DNA of 40,556 nt from an uncultured Devosia sp. (GTDB lineage: Bacteria > Pseudomonadota > Alphaproteobacteria > Rhizobiales > Devosiaceae). A model generated the notes under the pieces. It worked only from the letters and a program-made list of their open reading frames with translations, searched no databases and was not told the DNA's origin. The position numbers were made by a program, and so were the translations under genes. Shown here in pieces: positions 17,108 to 25,019 of this stretch. Within the stretch, counting starts at the first letter, position 1. Each line of letters opens with the position of its first letter. Location: positions 1 through 40,556 of the forward strand of contig NZ_CAMLHM010000040.1 in NCBI RefSeq assembly GCF_946479885.1. The letters run 5' to 3'.

Positions 17108-17443
17108 ATGACCGACATCAACGCCTTCATCGACGACAAGGTGAAGAACAACGACGTGTTCCTCTTCATGAAGGGGTCGCCGGACTTTCCGCAATGCGGC
17201 TTTTCCGGCCAGGTCGTGCAGATCCTGAACTATCTCGGCCTCGAATATGGCAGCGCCAACGTGCTCGAAAGCGCCGAATTGCGTGATGGCATCAAGGCTT
17301 ACACCAATTGGCCAACCATTCCGCAGCTCTATGTGAAGGGCGAATTCATCGGCGGCGCCGACATCGTGCGCGAGATGTTCCAGGTCGGTGAACTCCAGAC
17401 CCACCTGCAGAATGCCGGCATCGCGGTCAAGCAGACCGCCTGA
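17108..17443 (+). CDS. grxD: Monothiol glutaredoxin, CGFS type
   Basis: A 111-residue monothiol glutaredoxin (Grx4/Grx5 type). The active site PQCGFSG carries the single Cys30, and KGSPDFPQ before it, then WPTIPQLYVKGEFIGGADI (about 74-92, the cis-Pro and GSH-binding region), are diagnostic. These proteins hold a [2Fe-2S] cluster with glutathione, alone or with a BolA partner, and pass it on in iron-sulfur assembly. The ATG at 17108 follows AAAGG; an in-frame ATG at 17078 would add ten unlikely residues. A hairpin with T-rich tail follows, so the group ends here. Confidence 0.95.
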   Translation: MTDINAFIDDKVKNNDVFLFMKGSPDFPQCGFSGQVVQILNYLGLEYGSANVLESAELRDGIKAYTNWPTIPQLYVKGEFIGGADIVREMFQVGELQTHLQNAGIAVKQTA

Positions 17444-17465
17444 TTTCTTGCCGATTTCCGTGTTG

Positions 17466-17492
17466 CGCCGGGCCTCGTGCCCGGCGTTGCCG
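17466..17492 (+). terminator. Intrinsic terminator after grxD
   Basis: CGCCGGGC (17466-17473) and GCCCGGCG (17479-17486) form a perfect 8-bp stem with loop CTCGT, followed by TTGCCGTTT. It lies 22 bases past the grxD stop. Confidence 0.65.
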
Positions 17493-17521
17493 TTTGCGGA
17501 CCTATCACCGGATTTGATGCC

Positions 17522-17540
17522 TGCCATTAGGCAATATTGC
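17522..17540. promoter_or_regulatory. Palindromes upstream of the MFS gene
   Basis: TGCC-ATTA-GGCA (17522-17533) and the perfect palindrome GCAATATTGC (17531-17540) overlap in the only AT-rich patch before the transporter start. They could be an operator; no local regulator gene is present. Confidence 0.3.
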
Positions 17541-17595
17541 TTTGCGTGATGATGCCGCGGGCGTAGATAGAACGTCCACCTTCTGGATGCTTCCC

Positions 17596-18813
17596 ATGAA
17601 CACGCCCTCGCTTCGCCCCGCGGTCCCTCTGCTTGTGCTGATCATTGCCGGCTGCATCATCGCCGCCATCGGTAACGGCGTCCGCACCAGCTTCGGCCTG
17701 TTCACCCTGCCTATGACGGCCGATCTCGGCCTCACGCGGGAGCAATGGGGCATGGCCATGGCGATCCAGAACCTGGCCTGGGGCATCGCACAACCCTTCG
17801 CCGGTGCCTTTGCCGATCGTGTGGGCACCGGCCGAACCGTGGCAGCCGGCGCGGCGCTCTACGGCCTGGGCGTCCTGGGCATGGCCTTCTCGCCCGATGC
17901 CGGGCTGATAACGCTGACTGCCGGCATCGTCACCGGCGTCGGCATTGCCGTCTGCTCCTTCTCGGTGGTGATGGCCGCCTTCGGCCGCTCGGTGCCGATG
18001 GAAAAGCGCTCGCTGATCTTCGGTGTCGCCACCGCGGCCTCGTCCTTCGGCCAATTCGCCTTCGCGCCGATCAGCCAGGGCTTCATCAATGCCTTCGGCT
18101 GGCAGTCCGCCCTGATCTATCTTGCCACGGCGATACTGCTGATCATTCCGCTAAGCTATGCGCTGCGTGGCCGCACCGAGAACACCACAGGCCAGGCCGA
18201 CTTGCCCTTCATGGAGGCCCTGGCCAAGGCCTGGGGCTACGGCTCCTATCGTTTGCTGGTCATCGGCTTCTTCGTCTGCGGCTTCCACCTGGCCTTTATC
18301 AACGTCCACATGCCGGCCTATCTGGTGCAATGCGGCCTGTCGCCTGAAGTGGGCAGCTGGACCATTGCCGTGATCGGTCTCTTCAATATCATTGGCTCGC
18401 TGCTGGCCGGCTATCTGGGTGGCCGGCTGCCCAAGCAGATGCTGCTGGCTACCATCTATTTCTCCCGCGCAGTGGCGATCGGCCTGTTCCTGCTGATCCC
18501 GGTCAGCGAGGTGACTGCCTATGCCTTTGCCGCCGCCATGGGCCTGCTGTGGCTATCCACCGTGCCGCTGACGGCAGGGCTGGTGAGCCTGTTCTTCGGT
18601 GCCCGCTATATGGGCATGCTCTACGGTGTCGCCTTCCTCAGCCATCAGATCGGCTCGTTTACCGGGGTCTGGCTGGGTGGTTTCGTCTACGACCAGACGG
18701 GCTCCTACAGCATCGTCTGGTACCTGGGCATCGTGCTCGGCCTGGCGTCGGCGGCGCTCCACATTCCCATCAACGAGCGTGGCGCCCCCAGCTTCGTGCT
18801 TAAACCGGCCTGA
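17596..18813 (+). CDS. MFS transporter, monocarboxylate/oxalate-formate-like
   Basis: A 405-residue major facilitator with twelve predicted helices. The start, LIIAGCIIAAIGNGVRTSFG then LFTLPMTADLGLTREQWGMA, and the loop ADRVGTGR between helices 2 and 3 place it with the monocarboxylate and oxalate/formate-antiporter-like branch. Helix 5 has the usual MFS small-residue pattern (GVATAASSFGQFAFAPISQG). Transport direction and substrate are unknown; organic anion uptake is the family tendency. ATG 17596 is chosen for the GGA eight bases upstream and the family start; ATG 17587 would add three residues. A possible operator lies at 17522-17540. Confidence 0.87.
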   Translation: MNTPSLRPAVPLLVLIIAGCIIAAIGNGVRTSFGLFTLPMTADLGLTREQWGMAMAIQNLAWGIAQPFAGAFADRVGTGRTVAAGAALYGLGVLGMAFSPDAGLITLTAGIVTGVGIAVCSFSVVMAAFGRSVPMEKRSLIFGVATAASSFGQFAFAPISQGFINAFGWQSALIYLATAILLIIPLSYALRGRTENTTGQADLPFMEALAKAWGYGSYRLLVIGFFVCGFHLAFINVHMPAYLVQCGLSPEVGSWTIAVIGLFNIIGSLLAGYLGGRLPKQMLLATIYFSRAVAIGLFLLIPVSEVTAYAFAAAMGLLWLSTVPLTAGLVSLFFGARYMGMLYGVAFLSHQIGSFTGVWLGGFVYDQTGSYSIVWYLGIVLGLASAALHIPINERGAPSFVLKPA

Positions 18814-18939
18814 CCTTTTCAACCCGGCCGGAAGCATCGTTTCCTGCCGATCAAAGCTTGCCAAAGCCGGCTTCGGAGTTCATGGTCCGCGCCATACTCC
18901 GACGCCGGCATTTCTGGCGACTATTCCGAGATCATTTCC

Positions 18940-20199
18940 ATGTCCGATCATTTCACGCGGGTTCTCTCGCGCCCTGAATTCATTGCGTTGATGGCCGCGC
19001 TGATGGCCATCAATGCCCTGGCCATCGACGTCATGCTGCCGGCTTTGCCCTATATGGGTGAGGCGCTGGGCGTCACCAGCGAGAATGAGCGCCAGTATGT
19101 CATTTCCAGCTACATGCTCGGCATGGGCATTGCCGTGCTTGGCTTCGGCCCACTGACTGACCGCTTCGGCCGCCGTGCCCCCCTGCTGGTCGGCATGGGC
19201 ATTTATATTCTCGCCGCCATAGCCGCCATTTTCGCCCCGAGCTTCGCGATACTGCTGATCCTGCGCTTCATCCAGGGCATGGGCGCCGCCAGCGTGCGCG
19301 TCATCGCCACCGCCGTGGTGCGGGATCGCTATTCGGGCCGCGAAATGGCCGAAGTCATGTCGCTGACCTTCATGGTGTTCATGGCCATCCCGATCATCGC
19401 GCCGGGCATCGGCCAGGTCATCCTACTGATGGGCGAGTGGCACAACATCTTCATCTTCATGGGCTTGCTGGCCAGCGCGTTCTGGCTGTGGACCTTCGTC
19501 CGCCTGCCGGAAACCCTCCCGGTGGCGGCGCGCCGTCCGCTGAGTGTCAAAGCCGTGTTAGCCGGCTTCGTCCTCGTCTTCACCAACCGCGTGGCCTTTT
19601 CCTATGGCCTGGCCGGGATGTTCCTGTTTGGCGCACTGTTCGGCTTCATCAATTCGTCCCAGCAGATCTATGTCGATATCTACGGGCTGGGCGTCTACTT
19701 CCCGGTGGCCTTCGCCGCCATGGCGGGCCTGATGGCGGTGTCGTCTTTTACCAATTCACGCATCGTGCGCCGCATCGGCATGCGCCGTCTGTCCCATTGC
19801 GCCGTCCTGAGCTTTACCGGCTTTTCCGCCGTCTGGCTCGGTCTGGCGATGATCGGCTTTCTGCCGCTCTGGCTGTTCTTCAGCCTCCTGGCCATCATCA
19901 TGTTCAGCTTCGGCTGGTGCTCAGCCAACATGAACTCGCTCTCCATGGAGCCGCTTGGCGCGGTCGCCGGAACCGCAGCGGCCGTCTTCGGCTTCGTCCA
20001 GACCGTGGGCGGCGCGATCCTGGGCAGCTATGTCGGCCAGCAGTTCGACGGCACCACCGTTCCCGCCGCCCTTGGCTATCTGGGCTTCGGCGCCCTGGCG
20101 CTGGTTTGCGTCCTGGTCGCCGAAAAGGGCCGCCTGTTCGGCGTGGGCGAGCAATATGCCCATGCCAGCCCGCAGGCGGTCCCGGTCGGCGAGCACTAG
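18940..20199 (+). CDS. MFS drug efflux transporter, Bcr/CflA type
   Basis: A 419-residue twelve-helix MFS protein of the Bcr/CflA drug-resistance group. Helix 1 carries the typical MAINALAIDVMLPALPYMGEA. Motif A is GFGPLTDRFGRRAPLLVG between helices 2 and 3. The antiporter motif C-like glycine-rich stretch in helix 5 is FMVFMAIPIIAPGIGQVI. Such pumps export chloramphenicol, bicyclomycin, sulfonamides or natural products using the proton gradient. It stands alone after a 126-base gap that shows no clear signal. The stop at 20197-20199 directly abuts the stop of clpP on the other strand. Confidence 0.9.
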   Translation: MSDHFTRVLSRPEFIALMAALMAINALAIDVMLPALPYMGEALGVTSENERQYVISSYMLGMGIAVLGFGPLTDRFGRRAPLLVGMGIYILAAIAAIFAPSFAILLILRFIQGMGAASVRVIATAVVRDRYSGREMAEVMSLTFMVFMAIPIIAPGIGQVILLMGEWHNIFIFMGLLASAFWLWTFVRLPETLPVAARRPLSVKAVLAGFVLVFTNRVAFSYGLAGMFLFGALFGFINSSQQIYVDIYGLGVYFPVAFAAMAGLMAVSSFTNSRIVRRIGMRRLSHCAVLSFTGFSAVWLGLAMIGFLPLWLFFSLLAIIMFSFGWCSANMNSLSMEPLGAVAGTAAAVFGFVQTVGGAILGSYVGQQFDGTTVPAALGYLGFGALALVCVLVAEKGRLFGVGEQYAHASPQAVPVGEH

Positions 20200-20823
20200 C
20201 TACTCGGTCGCAGCCGGACCCTCGATCTGGCTGCGGTCGCTGTGGACGTGATCGACCAGGCCCCAGTCCCGGGCCTGCTCGGCGGTCATGTACTTGTCCC
20301 GCTCCAGCGCCGCCTCGACCTCCTCGTAGCTCCGCCCGCAATGCTTGGCATAGATGTTGTTGATCAGCCGCTTGAGCCGCAGGCTCTCCTCGGCATGGAT
20401 CAGGATGTCGGTCACCTTGCCCTGATAGCCGCCGCTGGGCTGATGCAGCATGATCGATGCGCTGGGCAGGCAGATACGCTGCCCGGCCTCGCCCCCCGCC
20501 AGCAATACGGTCGCTGCCGAGGCCGCCGATCCCATGCACAGCGTTCCAACCGGCGCCTTGATGAACTGCATCGTGTCATACATGGCCAGCGCCGAGGTCA
20601 CCACGCCGCCGGGCGAGTTGATGTAGAGATAGATTTCCTTGTTGGGATTTTCCGACTCGAGGAACAGCAACTGGGCCGAGACCAGCGAAGCCATCGTGTC
20701 CTCGATCTCGCCATTGACGAAAATGATCCGCTCCCGCAGCAGCCGGGAATAAATATCAAAGCTTCGTTCGCCGCGCGTCGATTGTTCGACGACCATAGGG
20801 ACGAGCTGCATCATGTCGCGCAT
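20200..20823 (-). CDS. clpP: ATP-dependent Clp protease proteolytic subunit
   Basis: A 207-residue ClpP serine protease, which forms double heptameric rings fed by ClpA or ClpX. The triad is complete and correctly spaced: Ser102 in GSAASAA, His127 in MLHQPSGG and Asp176 in [12 protein letters not shown] (25 and 49 residues apart, as in Escherichia coli). [19 protein letters not shown] is the oxyanion strand. [10 protein letters not shown], where the common form is GMAASMGAFLL, suggests an alphaproteobacterial paralogue. No clpX gene lies next to it in this window. Upstream (20824-21038) lie repeats rather than an obvious promoter. Confidence 0.93.
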   Translation of the reverse strand: MRDMMQLVPMVVEQSTRGERSFDIYSRLLRERIIFVNGEIEDTMASLVSAQLLFLESENPNKEIYLYINSPGGVVTSALAMYDTMQFIKAPVGTLCMGSAASAATVLLAGGEAGQRICLPSASIMLHQPSGGYQGKVTDILIHAEESLRLKRLINNIYAKHCGRSYEEVEAALERDKYMTAEQARDWGLVDHVHSDRSQIEGPAATE

Positions 20824-20886
20824 CGGCGATTCTCCTGTTGGTTGATTGGGTGGATTGGGCCCGAGCCCAGGACGTACCCCATCGCC

Positions 20887-20906
20887 TCCCTCCCCCTGGG
20901 GAGGGA
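20887..20906. repeat. Perfect 20-bp palindrome, intergenic repeat type
   Basis: TCCCTCCCCCTGGGGAGGGA (9-bp arms around CT) is followed by a G-rich tail ending in GGGTGGGGG near 20920. Sequences of this style recur between genes in many alphaproteobacteria; only one copy is seen here. Confidence 0.5.
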
Positions 20907-20942
20907 ATTTGGGTGGGGGTATTTCTTGGCGTTTACCGAGTG

Positions 20943-21033
20943 GACCTCATGGTGAGCCTGTCGAACCACGAGGTCGTGGCACTCGGACCCCCACTCGTTC
21001 GACCTCGTCCTTCGACAAGCTCAGGACGAGGTC
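20943..21033. repeat. Twin palindromic repeat, copy 1
   Basis: Two 33-bp units, 20943-20975 and 21001-21033, are separated by 25 bases. Each begins GACCTC and ends GAGGTC and folds into a 10-bp stem. The 13-base loops are TGAGCCTGTCGAA in the first and TTCGACAAGCTCA in the second, complementary to each other except at one base. The same arrangement recurs at 26449-26534. This is a REP-like element rather than a gene. Confidence 0.8.
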
Positions 21034-21038
21034 TTGAG

Positions 21039-21377
21039 CTAAGCCGCCATCATCATCACACCGGCCACATTGCTGTTGGCCGCCGCCGGCACCGCCATCG
21101 GCGCGTGGGTCAGCTTGAACCAGGTGCCGCCATCGGTGGTCGGCGTCAGCTCGAAGGTAACGAGGCTATCCTCCATGCCGATGATGGCGCCCTGCCCACC
21201 TTCGCGCCAGCGATAGGTGAGGCTCTTGTTTTCTTCGGCCGTCACCACCGCCAGGTCGATCTCCTGCGTCGGCTTGAGCCAGCGTTCGAGATATTCGGGG
21301 ATGGTCAGCGCCCGCCAGACCTTTTCGGGCGGCGCATCGAGCGCGCATTCGAATACCAGCGCATCCGTGTCGGTCAT
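21039..21377 (-). CDS. SRPBCC (AHSA1-like) protein partnered with ArsR
   Basis: A 112-residue [11 protein letters not shown]-fold protein. The start, DALVFECALDAPPEKVWRAL followed by TIPEYLERWL, is the AHSA1-type N-terminus; then come LTYRWREGG and VTFELTPTTDGGTWFKLTHAP, which form the sheet. It is shorter than the usual 140-150 residues, ending in AANSNVAGVMMMAA in place of a long C-terminal helix. ArsR-SRPBCC operons are widespread, but their ligand is usually unknown. The ATG at 21377 overlaps the ArsR stop (ATGA); the longer frame to 21452 only shadows the ArsR gene. Confidence 0.8.
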   Translation of the reverse strand: MTDTDALVFECALDAPPEKVWRALTIPEYLERWLKPTQEIDLAVVTAEENKSLTYRWREGGQGAIIGMEDSLVTFELTPTTDGGTWFKLTHAPMAVPAAANSNVAGVMMMAA

Positions 21378-21688
21378 TGATCCATCTCCTTGAGCAGGTC
21401 CTTGAGCCCGTCGATCCGGCTTGGCCAGAAGGCCCGGTAGCGCGCGAGCCATTCATGCAATGGCGCCATGCCCTGCGGCTCGACGCGATAATTGACATAG
21501 CGCCCCTCGCGGCGCTCGCTGATCAGCCCCGCCCCGCGCAGCACAGCAATGTGCTGGCTCATCGCCGGCTGCGAAATGGCAAAGCCCTCCCGCAGCTCGG
21601 TCGCGGTCATCTCGGCTGACGCAAGCCGCTCCAGCACCGCCCGGCGGGTTGGGTCGGCCAGCACTTTGAAGATATCGGCATCACTCAT
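21374..21688 (-). CDS. ArsR family transcriptional regulator
   Basis: A 104-residue winged-helix repressor of the ArsR/SmtB family. The DNA-binding part is typical: DIFKVLADPTRRAVLERL, then TELREGFAISQPAMSQHIAVLRGAGLI with recognition helix SQPAMSQHIAVL, then the wing SERREGRYVNYRV. There are no metal-binding cysteines, so it is probably of the non-metal type linked to SRPBCC partners. The ATG at 21688 fits the family start; the upstream extension to 21925 is not conserved. A palindrome 7 bases before the ATG (21696-21713) is its likely operator, implying autoregulation of the two-gene operon. Confidence 0.88.
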   Translation of the reverse strand: MSDADIFKVLADPTRRAVLERLASAEMTATELREGFAISQPAMSQHIAVLRGAGLISERREGRYVNYRVEPQGMAPLHEWLARYRAFWPSRIDGLKDLLKEMDQ

Positions 21689-21695
21689 GCCAACA

Positions 21696-21713
21696 CATAA
21701 GCACAGACTTATG
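21696..21713. promoter_or_regulatory. Likely ArsR operator
   Basis: CATAAG-CACAGA-CTTATG is an inverted repeat with perfect 6-bp arms, seven bases before the ArsR start codon on the minus strand. Position and size suit a dimeric winged-helix repressor blocking its own transcript. The remaining bases to the divergent aminotransferase (21714-21911) hold no recognised gene. Confidence 0.6.
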
Positions 21714-21911
21714 AGTCGTGGCAAGGGGCATGAGGTCAGTGCCGCATCCCCCCATTCGATCGTCACCCGCGGGGGTGGGTGGGCTGAAGGCGATTGGCCG
21801 AGACCGCAGAGCCCATCACCGGTCTTGATGAGCCCCATAAGCCAAATGCGGTTGATCGGCACCCGCGAGTCCGGTCTGATACCCTTCGCCTGCCTCCTAC
21901 TCCGAGCCCCC

Positions 21912-23108
21912 ATGCCCATTACCACCGGCCGTTCCTATCTCGCCATTCCTGGCCCGTCCGTCTCGCCCGATCGTGTGCTCAACGCCATGCATCGCAGCGC
22001 GCCCAATATCTATGAGGGCGAGATCGTCGACATGGTGCGCGCCATGCTGCCCGATCTGCGCCTGATAGCGATGACCCGCCAGCATGTGGCGATCTATATC
22101 GCCAATGGTCACGGGGCCTGGGAGGCGGCCAATTCCAACATGTTCTCGCGTGGAGACAGGGCGCTGCTGGCCGCGACCGGACGCTTCGGCCACGGCTGGT
22201 CGGAGTGGTTGCAGCGACTGGGCGTCAAGATCGACATCATCGACTTCGGCAAGTCCCGCGCCGCCGAGCCCGAGCGCATCGCCGACGCCTTGCGGGCAGA
22301 CAAAGCCCACGAGATCCGCGCCGTATTGGTGACCCATGTGGACACCGCCTCGAGCGCCCGCAACGACATCGCCGCCATTCGCGCCGCCATCGACTCGACT
22401 GGTCACCCGGCCCTCCTGGCCGTGGACGCCATCGCATCGCTCGGCTGCGACGAGCTGCGCATGGATGAATGGGGCATCGACGTGCTGATCGGCGCCAGCC
22501 AGAAGGGCCTGATGTTGCCGCCGGGCCTGGGCTTCGTCTGGTTTTCCGACAAGGCGCTGGAAGCCTCAAAGCGCGCTGATCTGGTCACGCCCTATTGGGA
22601 CTGGAAGCCGCGCGGCACCGGCACCGAGTTCTGGCAATATTTCGGCGGCACAGCGCCGACCCACCACCTCTACGGCTTGCGCGAAGCGCTGACCATGATC
22701 CTGCATGAAGAGGGCCTGGAACAGGTGTGGCAGCGCCATCGGCGGCTGGCTAGCACTGTCTGGGCAGCGTTCGACGCCTGGGGCAAGGGCTCGGGCATTG
22801 CGCTTAACGTCGCCGACCCGGCAAGCCGCGGCTGGTCGGTGACGGCGGCGACGATCCCCGGTGGCGGCGCCGGCGCCTTGCGGCGCTGGCTGGAGGCTGA
22901 AGCTGGCGTGACGCTGGGCATAGGGCTCGGCATGGCGCTGCCATCAGAACCTGCCTACCAGGATTTCCTGCGCGTCGGTCATATGGGCCATGTGAACGCC
23001 CATATGACGCTGGGCGTGCTGGCGACGATGGAAGCGGGCATGCAGGCGCTGGAAATTGCGCACGGGTCGGGCGCCGTGGAGGCGGCGGCCGGGGCGCTGG
23101 CGGGGTAG
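21912..23108 (+). CDS. Class V aminotransferase, serine-glyoxylate/alanine-glyoxylate type
   Basis: A 398-residue fold-type I PLP enzyme. The start, SYLAIPGPSVSPDRVLNAMH, and the pattern NGHGAWEAAN (residues 65-74, phosphate-binding loop) match serine-pyruvate/serine-glyoxylate aminotransferases. Asp172 lies in AVDAIASLG, and the PLP lysine is Lys198 in GASQKGLMLPPG. The C-terminal RVGHMGHVN is also typical of this branch. The probable role is amino-group transfer between serine or alanine and glyoxylate. The frame is open upstream to 21549, but that overlaps ArsR antisense; the ATG at 21912 gives the family start. It diverges from the ArsR-SRPBCC operon. Confidence 0.88.
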   Translation: MPITTGRSYLAIPGPSVSPDRVLNAMHRSAPNIYEGEIVDMVRAMLPDLRLIAMTRQHVAIYIANGHGAWEAANSNMFSRGDRALLAATGRFGHGWSEWLQRLGVKIDIIDFGKSRAAEPERIADALRADKAHEIRAVLVTHVDTASSARNDIAAIRAAIDSTGHPALLAVDAIASLGCDELRMDEWGIDVLIGASQKGLMLPPGLGFVWFSDKALEASKRADLVTPYWDWKPRGTGTEFWQYFGGTAPTHHLYGLREALTMILHEEGLEQVWQRHRRLASTVWAAFDAWGKGSGIALNVADPASRGWSVTAATIPGGGAGALRRWLEAEAGVTLGIGLGMALPSEPAYQDFLRVGHMGHVNAHMTLGVLATMEAGMQALEIAHGSGAVEAAAGALAG

Positions 23109-23120
23109 CCGCCCATTGGG

Positions 23121-23152
23121 CGTCACCCCTCGGGCTTGACCCGAGGGTGACG
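23121..23152. repeat. REP-like hairpin between convergent genes
   Basis: A stem of 13 pairs with one bulged C: CGTCACCCCTCGGG (23121-23134) and CCCGAGGGTGACG (23140-23152), loop CTTGA. This palindrome type is common between genes in Hyphomicrobiales. It lies between the aminotransferase and the inositol-phosphatase gene and may stop transcription from both sides. Confidence 0.6.
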
Positions 23153-23176
23153 ATCCAGGTCGTGGGAAGCTCCGCC

Positions 23177-23995
23177 CTAAAAGACGAACACCTCGCGCCG
23201 TAGCTCTTCCCAGCTGGGTCTGTCCACCGCCACCAGCAGGCCGCCATCGACATGGCTGGGAAGGTACGGCCCGCCGTCGAGGCGCGCGGCATAGCCGCCG
23301 GCTTCCTGGCTCATCAACGTGCCCGCCAGGTGGTCCCAGGGCATCAGCTTGTTGTAGCTCATGAACTGGGCGTGGCCCGAAACGAAGGTGCGGTATTCGT
23401 GGCCGGCGCAGCGATAGTTCGACATCAGTCGGACCTTGCTGGAATTGGCCAGCACCTGCGGTCGGGCAGCGGCCGGCATGAAGGCAACCGAGGCCATGCC
23501 GACCATCTCGGCCAGCGGCAGCGGCTCGGCAATGCGCATCCGCACGGCTTCGCCATTGGGCCGGCGCCACCAGGCGCCACTCCCCTTCTCGGCCATGACC
23601 CAGTCGTCGCCCATCGGATCATAAATGATGCCGGCAATGGTCTCGCCCTTGGACACCACCGAAGCCATGGTGGCAAAGAGCGGCAGGCCGGCCGCATAAT
23701 TGGCGGTGCCGTCGATGGGGTCGACCACGATGGCGAGGTCCGCAGTCGCCAATCGGGGCAGCAGAGCTGGGTCGGCCGCGACCGACTCCTCGCCCACGAA
23801 CAGCGCCTCGGGCATCCACTGGGCAACGCGGGCCTTGATGACATTCTCGGTGGCGATATCGGCTTCGGTCACGAGGTCAATGGCCTCGGTCTTGATCCGG
23901 ACCATGTCGGTATCGAGGCGGCGGAAGCGTGGCAAGGCCTCCGACCGGGCCGCATCGCGCAGGATAGCGGCCAGTTCCATGACGTCAAAATTCAC
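23177..23995 (-). CDS. Inositol monophosphatase family protein
   Basis: A 272-residue metal-dependent phosphatase of the inositol monophosphatase superfamily. The metal sites are visible: EADIATEN (45-51), VGEES (67-71), DPIDGTANY (92-100) and [17 protein letters not shown] near residue 220. It could act on inositol phosphate, histidinol phosphate, fructose bisphosphate or PAP; the sequence does not decide. The start is GTG at 23995, overlapping the ttcA stop by four bases (GTGA), with an ATG five codons inside as alternative. It is cotranscribed behind ttcA. Confidence 0.88.
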   Translation of the reverse strand: MNFDVMELAAILRDAARSEALPRFRRLDTDMVRIKTEAIDLVTEADIATENVIKARVAQWMPEALFVGEESVAADPALLPRLATADLAIVVDPIDGTANYAAGLPLFATMASVVSKGETIAGIIYDPMGDDWVMAEKGSGAWWRRPNGEAVRMRIAEPLPLAEMVGMASVAFMPAAARPQVLANSSKVRLMSNYRCAGHEYRTFVSGHAQFMSYNKLMPWDHLAGTLMSQEAGGYAARLDGGPYLPSHVDGGLLVAVDRPSWEELRREVFVF

Positions 23996-24852
23996 TTAGG
24001 CGTCCTTTTGTCGAAGAGGCTGGCGAAGTCGAACAGCTTGGTGTCGAGCATGTGGCTCGCATTGATATTGCCCAGCGCGCGGATCATCACATCCTTGCGG
24101 CCGGGCATGCGCTTTTCGATGTCATTGAGCATGGCCTTCATCGCATTGCGTTCGAGCCCATCCTGGCTGCCGCACAGGTCGCAGGGGATGATGGGGAAGG
24201 CCATCGCGTCGGAGAACCGCTGCAGGTCGTCCTCGGCGCAGTAGATCAGTGGCCGCAGGACTTCGAGGTCGCCCTCGTCATTGAGCAGGCGCGGCGGCAT
24301 GGCCGCCAGGCGCCCGCCATGGAACATGTTCATGAAGAAGGTTTCGAGGCTGTCGTCGCGATGATGCCCCAGCACCAGGGCCGTGCACCCCTCCTCCCGC
24401 GCGATGCGGTAGAGATTGCCGCGCCGCAGCCGCGAGCACAGCGAACAATAAGTTGCCCCCGCCGGCAGCTTGTCGGTCACGATGGAATAGGTGTCCCGAT
24501 ACTCGATCCGATGCGGAATCCCCAGGCCAGCAAGGAATTCGGGCAGGATATGTTTTGGGAAGTTCGGCTGCCCCTGGTCGAGATTGCAGGCGAGCAACTC
24601 CACCGGCAACATGCCCCTCCACTTGAGGTCGAGCAGCAAAGCCAGAAGGCTGTAGCTGTCCTTGCCGCCGCTCAGCGCCACGAGCCACTTCTGGTCCGGC
24701 CGCACCATGGCGAACTTGTCCAGCGCCTCGCGGGTATTGCGGATCAGCCGTTTGCGCAGCTTGTTGAACTCGCCGCTGCGCGGGGCCCGGGCATAGATCG
24801 GGTGGCCGCCGGTTTCGGCTTCGTCTGCCGGCGCCTCCATGACCTCACTCAT
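23992..24852 (-). CDS. ttcA: tRNA 2-thiocytidine(32) synthetase
   Basis: A 286-residue PP-loop ATPase that thiolates cytidine 32 of certain tRNAs. The ATP loop is [12 protein letters not shown] (SGGKDS, residues 61-66). Two CxxC pairs are present: Cys136/Cys139 in TYCSLCSR and Cys224/Cys227 in IPCDLCGSQ; three of these would bind the [4Fe-4S] cluster described for Ttc[17 protein letters not shown] (about 162-177) is also diagnostic. The ATG at 24852 follows AAGAGAG and starts the family sequence; the frame continues upstream to 24930 without a good start. It diverges from the SbmA/BacA gene across a 167-base spacer. Confidence 0.93.
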   Translation of the reverse strand: MSEVMEAPADEAETGGHPIYARAPRSGEFNKLRKRLIRNTREALDKFAMVRPDQKWLVALSGGKDSYSLLALLLDLKWRGMLPVELLACNLDQGQPNFPKHILPEFLAGLGIPHRIEYRDTYSIVTDKLPAGATYCSLCSRLRRGNLYRIAREEGCTALVLGHHRDDSLETFFMNMFHGGRLAAMPPRLLNDEGDLEVLRPLIYCAEDDLQRFSDAMAFPIIPCDLCGSQDGLERNAMKAMLNDIEKRMPGRKDVMIRALGNINASHMLDTKLFDFASLFDKRTPK

Positions 24853-24957
24853 GGCGAAACTCTCTTTGATGTCATGGCGTAGCTGATAGCGCCCCCTGCC
24901 CCCAAGGGGAAGGAAAACCGCAGGTCGCAAACCTTACCGAAGATTAATTTCCGTTCC

Positions 24958-24986
24958 TTGCTTTACTCCAAAAGCGACAGTTAGAT
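24958..24986 (+). promoter_or_regulatory. Possible promoter for the SbmA/BacA gene
   Basis: TTGCTT (24958-24963), a 17-base spacer and TTAGAT (24981-24986) lie 33 bases before the GTG start. Matches to consensus are moderate. The divergent spacer is AT-rich here, unlike the rest of the region. Confidence 0.35.
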
Positions 24987-25019
24987 GACCCCATTCCCTC
25001 GGCACCCAGGAGTCGCGCG

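Noticed and set aside
20290..20300. ClpP with a lost catalytic aspartate
   Set aside because: The aspartate two codons after the expected helix seemed replaced by Ala, but counting from Ser102 and His127 shows the true triad residue Asp176 in LERDKY is present at normal spacing.
21374..21925. Longer ArsR protein starting at 21925
   Set aside because: The extra 79 residues have no family similarity, contain the operator-like palindrome and lie opposite the divergent spacer; the conserved start is at 21688.
24934..24947. CtrA binding site between ttcA and the transporter gene
   Set aside because: TTACCGAAGATTAA has the wrong spacing (six bases rather than seven) and one imperfect half.
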